The notes under the pieces were generated by a model. The model saw nothing but the letters and a program-made list of their open reading frames with translations, searched no databases and was not told the DNA's origin. From positions 1,475,844-1,539,843 of the forward strand of contig CM055101.1 of NCBI GenBank assembly GCA_029204225.1: a stretch of DNA of 64,000 bases, in the 5' to 3' direction. This stretch comes from Diphasiastrum complanatum (lineage: Eukaryota > Streptophyta > Lycopodiopsida > Lycopodiales > Lycopodiaceae). Below, piece after piece: positions 56,331-64,000 of this stretch. The translations under genes were made by a program, and so were the position numbers. Each line of letters begins with the position of its first letter. The stretch's first letter is position 1.

Positions 56331-56789
56331 CCATTGATTATAGGCACGCTTGAGCCCGAGGCTCGAATTGTCGTATCGGCGGCAGAGGCATCGAAGGTTT
56401 GCATGGAACTTTGCATTTGCCTTTGCCTTTGAAATCGTCAAACCATTAGAGGAGTTCTAAATCCAAGAAAGACCCTTTGTACAGATTCTTTTTATATTTT
56501 TTCTTAATTGTTTCTTACACATGGACCAATCAAAACACTCAAATTTGAAATCTACGTAACGTAACGTTTTGAGTCCACATTTTGATCCCGCACTAAAAAT
56601 GGCATAACTTTTTCGTGGTAAGTTCAAATTTAGCAGAGTTTGGTGCATTGAAAAGCGCTTGACACGGGCTTTCCAATGATATTTAGATGGCATACTTTTG
56701 ATCTACGATTAAGAAGTTATGGCAAGTCAAAAGTATTAGTGTTATAATATTTTAATAATATAAACTAAATCTTGCACGAATTCTTAAAG
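56331..56789. other. non-coding segment, copy B
   Basis: Matches 27831-28288 and 36861-37314. The minus ORF 56457-56693 is conserved only as DNA and is not a recognised protein. Confidence 0.55.
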
Positions 56790-58720
56790 GGTCATTTTGG
56801 AACTCAAAACTCCTCTAATGTGATCCTCAATAAAGATTGTATCCCTACCGAGTAAAATCTGCTAGGTATCAAAGTCGTATAGCTTGGTCAGATGAAGTGT
56901 ATCCAATAAGGATGGTCTTGAGACACCGGAAGTTGAATTTCTTCCTCGTCTCCTTCGGGATATGCGCATAGGTGATGCATCCGAACACTCGAAGGTTCTT
57001 CATTGAAGCTCCAAACCTCATGTGGTGTTTTGCCTACGAGGGCCTTAGGTTAACATTTTTTTTGGACGTAGGCTGCAATGGAGATAGCTTCAACCCAGAA
57101 GCTATTCGACAAAGATTCATGTGCCAGCATACATTTGGCTGACTCGACCAGGGTACGATTCTTTCTCTCGGCTTTGATTTGTCTGCCAATTTCTTTCTCT
57201 ACATGCTCCTTGAAGATTTTGAAACAATTGAAAGCTTTTGACTTCTTCTTGATAAAGTACACCAAGCAATCCGCTAGAAACACGCTGATGGCTTGATCTA
57301 AATGGTTTCATGGCCAGTTTACAGACTAGACAGTCTTGACAAGTAGATAATTTGAATTTCCTATCTGGATAGTCGAGATCAACAACAATAGATTGTTTAG
57401 ACATTTGTTGTAGAAAATGAATAGAAGTACTGTCATTTCTTTGAATAGAAGTACTAAGAGCCTGACTAGAGGTAGAACAACAATGACTTAATCTATACAA
57501 TTATCCATGTCTCTTTCCGAGTGCTAGGATCCTGTCTTTCCTATCAACTACTTTACACTCATCAGATTCAAATTCTACTCTATGTCCTGGATCGGTAATT
57601 CTGCTAACGAAGAGCGAATTTGTAGATAGATTCGGTACATGCAGTACATTTTAAAGTATCTTAGATTGATTGTTTGCAAAGCTCAATCTTAATGTACCTT
57701 CACCTTTGATAGCATGTGTGCTATTGTTTCCCATGTGAACATATTGTTTGGTATTGGAAGGGGTATAGGACTTGAAATAGCCAATATGGCTAGTCATGTG
57801 TTGTGTGGCTCGGGAGTTCAGAAACTAGGAGCTGTCGTTGGATGTTTTTTGATGGCTAGTCATTAAGGCATCATTATCCGATTCTTGAATCGACTGTGGT
57901 GCTTCTATACCTGCATTTGCCACTTGTTTCGAGTGCCCCTTGCTGTTGTTCTTTTCCTACAGTATGCGACAATCTTGGATCTTGTGGTTGGTTCACCAGA
58001 ATATGTGTAGAACAGCTAATTCTTTGTCGGCTAGTTTGACTGCTCTTGACGCTGTGTCGGTTCATGATTTAGCCTTGGTTGCTTTGGGCCTTTCTTTGTT
58101 GCTTAGTTGAGCCTTTGTTGGTGTATAAGGCATGAGAGTCGACACTTGAGGAACCAACGACTTTGTTCCTTCTGCTCTCTTCCTAAAACAACATTGTCAT
58201 GACTCTTGAAAGAGTCAATTCAAGGTGTTTCAAGATAATCATCACCTTGCTGTCATATGAGCTTGCAAAGCTTGAAAGTAGTGTCATTACTACATCTTGA
58301 TCATCTATGACAAATCCAAAAGTAGCCATTTGCTTTGGTAGGTTCTTGAACTGGTTGATGTGATTCTGTAGGGAATCTTCGTTGGTCATCTTGAGGGAGA
58401 AAATGTTCTTTCTTAGATATAGCTTGGAGGCTACGTCGCGCACATCGTACAGAGTGCTCAAGATGTCCCAGACTTCCTTGGAGATCTGAGCTTCATACAC
58501 ATGGCCGATTTGAGTGTCTGATCTATTGAGGATGATCAGCGCAAAGGCTTTGCCATCTTTCAGCATTCATCGAGAGATTGCAGCATATTCAGCTTCATTT
58601 CTTACCTCTACACCTATAACAATGTCATACAATTCCTTGGCCATTAGCACAGTTCTCATCTTAAATTTCTATAGATGGTGATTGGCTCCATCAAGCTTGT
58701 CCATCATAGGACTGGATTTA
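56790..58720 (-). pseudogene. Copia integrase-protease-knuckle-gag relic, copy B
   Basis: More complete than copy A. Integrase region 57050-57283 (KAERKNRTLVESAKCML), degenerate protease near 57850, a ruined zinc knuckle near 58000 (TNHKIQDC kept, first cysteines lost), then gag at 58183-58566 (KEVWDILSTLYDVRD, LYLRKNIFSLKM, LPKQMATFGFVIDDQDVVM) and a gag N-terminus running to about 58720. Coding order continues across 57961, the point where copy A stops. Confidence 0.82.
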
Positions 58721-58935
58721 TATAGCCTCGTAGCTATTCTAAATATGAAATATTTGTCTTAAGTTCCATAACCACTTTTGACAAGGATCATAATAACATA
58801 TAGTTCTATCAGCCCTTGGCGTAGTCCCCCTGATGGTGGTGTGTTCCTTCGTTCGAGCAGCTCACTACTAGCATTTCGGCTTGCTCCTGAAGTTTGTTAC
58901 ATTTATCATCTCTATCATGGAGCTAAACCTCCATA
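58721..58935. other. LTR-like junction sequence
   Basis: Short LTR-like text (tatatagcctcgtagctattc, ttaagttccataacc) followed by sequence matching 42655-42860. This is where two Copia gag relics are joined head to tail. Confidence 0.45.
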
Positions 58936-59545
58936 TCAGATAACTGCTACTATTGTCTTTTCAAATCTACCATGGAGTGCCGCAGTCTCTTCCTGCAACA
59001 ACATTGTCATGACTCTTGAAAGAGTCAGTTTAGGGTGTGTTGTGATGATCATCACCCAGCTGTCGCATGAGCTTGGCAAGCTTGAAAGTAGTGTCATTAC
59101 TGCATTTTGATCATCTATGACATATCCGACAGTGGCCATTTGCTTCAGCAGGTTCTTTGACTAGCTGATGTGCCTCTGTAGGGAATCTTCGTTGGTCATC
59201 TTGAGCGAGAAAATCTTCTTCTTGAGATGTAGCTTGGAAGCTATGTCAAACACATAGTACAGAGTGCTCAAGGTGTCCCAGACTTCCTTGGAGGTCTGAG
59301 CTTTAGACATATGGCCGATTTGAGTGTCTGATATATTGAGGATGATCAGTGCAAAGGCTTTGCCATCCTTCAGCTTCCATCAAGAAAATTGCAGCATCGT
59401 CATCTTCGGGTCTTACCTCTGCACCTATAACAACGTCATACAATTTGTTAGCCATTAGCATAGTTCTCATCTTAAATTTATATAGATGGTAATTGGCTTC
59501 ATCATGCTTGTCCATTATAGGACTGGCTTTCCCTTGGAAATCCAT
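58936..59545 (-). pseudogene. Copia gag N-terminal relic, copy B
   Basis: Minus strand. 59303-59545 starts MDFQGKASPIMDKHDEAN, and 58936-59139 has GYVIDDQNAVMTLLSSLP and LSRVMTMLLQEE. Same element as 42900-43430, with a frame break between the two pieces. Confidence 0.75.
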
Positions 59546-60350
59546 GTTGATATTAGTCTAAGTGATAGTAGTAACTATCAGTGACTTGAGAATGAAAATA
59601 GACTAACTCACTAACTTCACTTCATTTCATTTCAATGAAATATGCGAGAACAAATGCACTTTATATAGCCTCGTGTTCTAAATATGAAATAACCCTCTTA
59701 AGTTCCATAATCGCTTTTGACAAGGATCGGAATAACATATGGACTCTGGGTCAAAATAAAGTTTGACCATGGATTGATTTGATCTTCGACCTGGTATCAG
59801 AATACACTTATTCTATTCTAAGCTCAATATTTTTCAAACAACAAATAAACTATCACAAGAAATAACTATTTTGCATTATGTAGATCGAAATAAGAGACAA
59901 CTAGATCATGCCATGTTATCACATGTCTTCATCCGCAGATTGAGCAGGTCCTCCAAATGTACATGAATTGTTGTAATGTGCTCCTTCCAAAAATCTATTA
60001 AAGTTTTCATATGAAAATTTGGGGCTACACAAATGCATACAACATCATTGTTGTAATCTATATAAAAATTCGCGCTCGATGTTGAAAAAAAAATGATCAA
60101 CATCGATCATTAATTGTTTTTTTAAAGATCATTGATGAACAACCACTTCACCCCTCCTTTTAATGAAATTATCAATTTCAATAAAAGTTAACTGGAAAGA
60201 TGATATATAAAAATATCCAAATCCAAGAAAAGTCAGTAATAAGTGCTTCCACTAAAAGGATTCACTTCATTACAAACATGACTTATCCTTCAAATATTTT
60301 CAATCTGAGTGATAGAAGTTACTATTCCATCGAAATCCATTTATGTAACA
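59546..60350. other. LTR/leader-like and unassigned sequence
   Basis: 59546-60090 matches 43431-43973. 60091-60350 is AT-rich and has no partner in the window. No gene seen. Confidence 0.45.
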
Positions 60351-62267
60351 GAGATATTCTAGGTTTAAGAAATTGAAACATTTTAATCTTAGAATTTATC
60401 TGAATTCCAAGGCTATTCACACAAGTAGTAATATGAAATAACAAACTCTTAGAAGAATAACTTCATGTTGGAAAGAATCATATAAATCAGTTTGATATCT
60501 TATATTTGAGAAATTACTAAGAAGTAAAGGATTAATTAATAAAGCGAGAAATAGATTTGAGGGCCTCTAATTTTGTAAATAATGAGATACCACATTGGGA
60601 CCTAGATTAAACCTCAAAATTTTCCAAAATATCCCACATTTGATCGAATGGTTTTCTTCTATCCCATATCGTGACTAGGTACTATAACACACCATTGATC
60701 ATCAGATCTTTACAGTCCTAGAATTCTCTTTCCAAAATTATTGATGTCCCATACCATCAGCTTTTCCTTCCAGAAAATCCTTAACCGCCTAATCTGATAT
60801 TCTAGAGATCCACTGATCATCTAGCTGTCCTATAATCACTATAGGTTATTATCACTTATTTCCAAAACACTGGAGAATCCATTTATTCAGATGACTGGCA
60901 TGCCTATGAGATGGATACTACGAATCCACATCTGATCCTGTGATATAAATAGAAGAATTACCATGGTTAAATATTACATCCTGATCTTTTCTGGTTAATG
61001 AATAAGCTTCAAATCCCCTGCTGATGCATCAAATCTAGGGACAAGCTTCTGTCAACTAACAGATCCAATGTAATCCATGTATCAGATTCCACTTTTAACC
61101 TCACAATTGACATCCAAAACTGTGGATAACTCAATGGTTACAAAGATATCAGTTACGAGTTCAACTGAATGAATTCAAACCAGGAAATCAATAACCAGAA
61201 TTAAGCAACTATTTACAAGGATTACCAAGATCCTAACTACGAAATACATTTCCTTATACTACTTACTACCATCTGATGTACACTCTTCTTCCTTCCTTAG
61301 AATTTTCAGTTCTCTGGAAATCTATTTCAACTAAGGTACCAAAAAGACGTACTGACAGTAGTAAATGTTTAAAAATCAATCACTATAGGAAAAAGTCCAA
61401 AACAATTTTACTTCTGTCCTTCACCTGGGTTGAATATCTGTTATATCAAAAATCATTTACTAGTATGTGAAACCGTACTATTCTAATCTTTTGAATATAA
61501 TTCACCATAGGATTTTACTGGAAATGAAATCAGTTATGTAATTTATTTTATTACAAATTTTCCAATAAAATTGGACTATTTTTCCTTTTTATTGACTGGT
61601 TTGGCATGACTCCGTTAATATTGATAAATCCTATCCAAACACATAATATAAAATTACATGAATGGAAATCCCACCAATAGGATTTCAGTAATTCTTGAAC
61701 TATATCCTATCAGATTTACTGTCTAGATAAAGAATACTATTCCCACTCATTCAATCTGGTCATTTCATATTGTTTGACGATTTTGATCAAATTTAACGAG
61801 TATCTTGCACAAACATTCATTTGACTGATTTCTAGCGATCAACATCGATTAGAAAACTATCAGACAAGTAACTGATTTCAAATTTTTACCAAATTTAAAT
61901 TCAACAAAAAAGAAAAAAATTCAAATTTCAACTTTCAATCTGGGAGTTCCCAACTCCAAAAGTAAAAAGAATGACAATACAGTAAAACTTGTCGGCAATT
62001 TCATTGTAGTTTCTCCTGTTAATTTTAACTTATCTAACACCACAAAATAATTTAGACTTAGTGAAAACACTGTGACCAATTATGAGTGATAAACTCAGTT
62101 TAATCAATTCACTAATCGAAACTGATTTTATAGATAACAAAAAAATGAACGAAATTTTTATTTTTTCGGAAAACTCAAATTTTGCTTTTATTTTACATGA
62201 TTCGAAAATACTGTTAGTACAGAAGGCAATCGAAATCGAAAAAATTGAAACACTGTCCGATTTCTAA
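60351..62267. repeat. AT-rich dispersed block W, copy B
   Basis: Near-identical to 38497-40412. Non-coding as far as I can see. Confidence 0.85.
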
Positions 62268-62630
62268 TGTTACTAACCCAATGTCAAACTGGCATGAAAG
62301 CACACTACATCAGTTTCAAACGTCATTACGGCATGTTTTTACGTAAACTTCAGTTTTATGGAATTTGTCGTCCATTAATACTGATTTGTGATCCAACTGT
62401 CAAAGCACATGCATATGACCACTCAAATCAATTGTAAATCTCTCATGCATGTCAGAATCACTCTAAGAATAAACTTGCAACTAATCCATGCAAGCACAAT
62501 ACTACAAATTAGGGAAATGACTGGCATGCAGTCAGAACAATTTCAAATTTTGCCAATTTTACTCACAGAACTGCAAAACGTCAAATGATCATCACTTTGG
62601 CTATAGGACACCAAATTGGGTGCTGTAAAG
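62268..62630 (-). repeat. dispersed repeat R, reverse copy B
   Basis: Inverted relative to 55979-56330 and followed at about 62631-62676 by the same tandem 23-bp pair seen in copy A. Confidence 0.85.
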
Positions 62631-62694
62631 CGTATTACAGAGCAAGACCAAAGCGTATTACAGAGCAAGACCAATTGCTGGAATTCTTGGTTCT

Positions 62695-63610
62695 AACCTC
62701 AAAGAAAGCTTCAAACGACTTTGGTATACCTATTTACAAGCTCTACATGGTGTTTTATAGCCAACTCTATCCAACTTTATGAAAAACAAGCAAAAATGAT
62801 GATTTTTGGCTATTTTCCAGTTTTTTCATCACAATAAAGTGAAAATTCATGACATACAACTCTTTCTCTAACACATGCAAACCAATTTATAGAATTACAA
62901 CCATCTAATTGGTCTGATCTTGCTGGATTATGGTTCTTCCTATCTATTTTGTGCCAAAAAACATGAAAAACCAAACAATTTTTACCAAAACATAGCCTAC
63001 AATCCTAAATCATTGGAAAGAACCAGCATGCATCATTGGAAAGAGCCGGATTGGAGAAGTTAATTAGTTATGCTTTGTTGAGTTCCAATCCGAGTTGTAT
63101 CTTTCTCTGCGAGATCTTTGTCGAACCGATGAGCTTTTTGGTCGTATATGGCAAGATGTCCTGGCAGGAAGCTCTATTTTGAGAGAAAATCTAGGAAAGC
63201 AAGATTCCAAGAAATCTCATGAAGAGAAGATACTTGATAATTATTTCATTAGAAATGGTTTGCTTTTCCATAGAGGAAAAGTTTGTGCACCAGATATCGT
63301 GGACATTAGGGCCCAAATCCTGCACGAGTGCCACAATAGCCCCAGTGCGGGACACCCTGGTATACGGAGGACACTTGACCTTGTTAAGTGAAAATTTTAT
63401 TGGCCAAAAATGAAAGGTCATGTTGAGGCATATGTTCAAAAATGTGAACAATGCCAAGTAAATAAAGCAGAAACTGGCAAGAAATGAGAAAGTACTTCCA
63501 TGGATTTTTTGGTCGGACTTCCAAAGTTAGGGAAGGGTCACGATGCTATTTGGGTAGTAGTTGACAAGCTAACAAAAATGGTGCAGTTGATTCCAACAAA
63601 AACTTTGTCG
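62695..63610 (+). pseudogene. Gypsy integrase relic, shorter copy in B
   Basis: Counterpart of 40840-41760: SLRDLCRTDELFG, HECHNSPSAGHPGI, WPKMKGHVEAYVQKCEQCQ, then a stop in place of a tryptophan or glycine codon near 63485 and DFLVGLPKLGKGHDAI. It ends at aaaactttgtcg before the BYPASS1-like flank. Confidence 0.85.
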
Positions 63611-64000
63611 TAAAACTTTGTGCCTATTCAGATATATTCTAAGCAAAATGCTGACGCCATGGTAATACTACAAAGGAGCCATAGTAAAGGCCACGAGCAA
63701 TTGAGACAAAGTAATCACAATTACTATTTTCTCTACCAAGTAAATTGTAGACCTCAATTATCTTGCCTTTCAAGAACATAAACAACGATAAAAGATGTTC
63801 TATTTTTGTCAGTTAATTTGATGCCATGTTACTCCTCAATATCCAGCTAGTAAATAATCTTGCGATAGTCATTCTAGAGGTGCAACTAGCGAAGAATCAC
63901 TCAACAAAATTTCCTTACTACAGAAATGAGTTTTGTCCTACCCGCGACTATGTCATAAAAAAGATCACGTACGGTGCACACTAAACTTTCCAAACCTTCA
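63611..64000 (-). pseudogene. 3' fragment of BYPASS1-like gene, copy B (window edge)
   Basis: Same fragment as 41761-42128. The window stops at ccaaaccttca, the point where copy A diverges from the gene, so what follows is unknown. Confidence 0.7.

Larger units (their letters stand above)
43974..64000. repeat. tandem duplication unit B (runs off the window)
   Basis: Second copy of unit A, enlarged by the intact Copia (48620-54480 plus 5-bp target duplication) and by 2.39 kb at 57961-60346 that A lacks. The window ends in the BYPASS1-like 3' fragment, so the unit is incomplete here. Confidence 0.88.

Noticed and set aside
1-64000. tRNA, rRNA, origin or prokaryotic operon signals
   Set aside because: None recognised; the window is consistent with plant nuclear heterochromatin-like sequence.

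Overview
This is nuclear DNA of a land plant. It is AT-rich and dominated by Ty1/Copia and Ty3/Gypsy LTR retrotransposons at every stage of decay. It also carries a plant-specific BYPASS1/ROH1-like gene and an FCP1/NIF-type phosphatase relic with spliceosomal-looking introns. There is no prokaryotic operon structure, and I recognise no tRNA or rRNA gene. The species is not resolvable by eye. The only gene that looks both host-derived and intact is the 314-codon BYPASS1-like ORF at 34039-34983 (minus). The only intact mobile element is a Copia at 48620-54480 (minus).

Layout. 1-5060: decayed Gypsy and Copia bodies, all minus strand, with a nested Copia LTR. 3698-8687: a 5-kb segment repeated directly at 17061-21966. 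It holds Copia gag and LTR, a degenerate NIF/FCP1-like HAD gene, and a degenerate gene with a ParB/DGQHR-like domain. Between the two copies, at about 9445-10735 and 12740-15210, lies a satellite in which a near-perfect 21-nt inverted repeat (arms AACTCGAGCA and TGCTCGAGTT around one central base) recurs about 35 times. In the second block it is organised as a four-monomer higher-order repeat of about 435 bp. A Gypsy protease-region relic (15211-17060) separates the array from the second 5-kb copy.

21966-64000 is a mosaic built by repeated duplication. An older unit (about 21966-28288) and a partial unit (28289-30376) precede two large tandem copies: A at about 30377-43973, and B from about 43974 past the window end. 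Each large unit runs: Gypsy integrase/chromodomain relic and LTR (+), an unidentified segment, Copia gag relic (+), BYPASS1-like gene (-), its 5' region with a CT/GA microsatellite, Copia RT and integrase relics (-), an AT-rich block ending in a dispersed 0.35-kb repeat, a second Gypsy integrase relic (+), and a 3' fragment of the BYPASS1-like gene. The offset between A and B steps from 13.60 kb to 19.47 kb (a 5.87-kb Copia insertion in B) to 21.86 kb (a 2.39-kb deletion in A).

Functionally, the young Copia could supply enzymes for retrotransposition, and it sits in the 5' region of one BYPASS1-like copy. The rest is mostly fossil. The least expected structure is the palindrome-bearing higher-order satellite. 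The ParB/DGQHR-like gene next to a NIF-like phosphatase is second.
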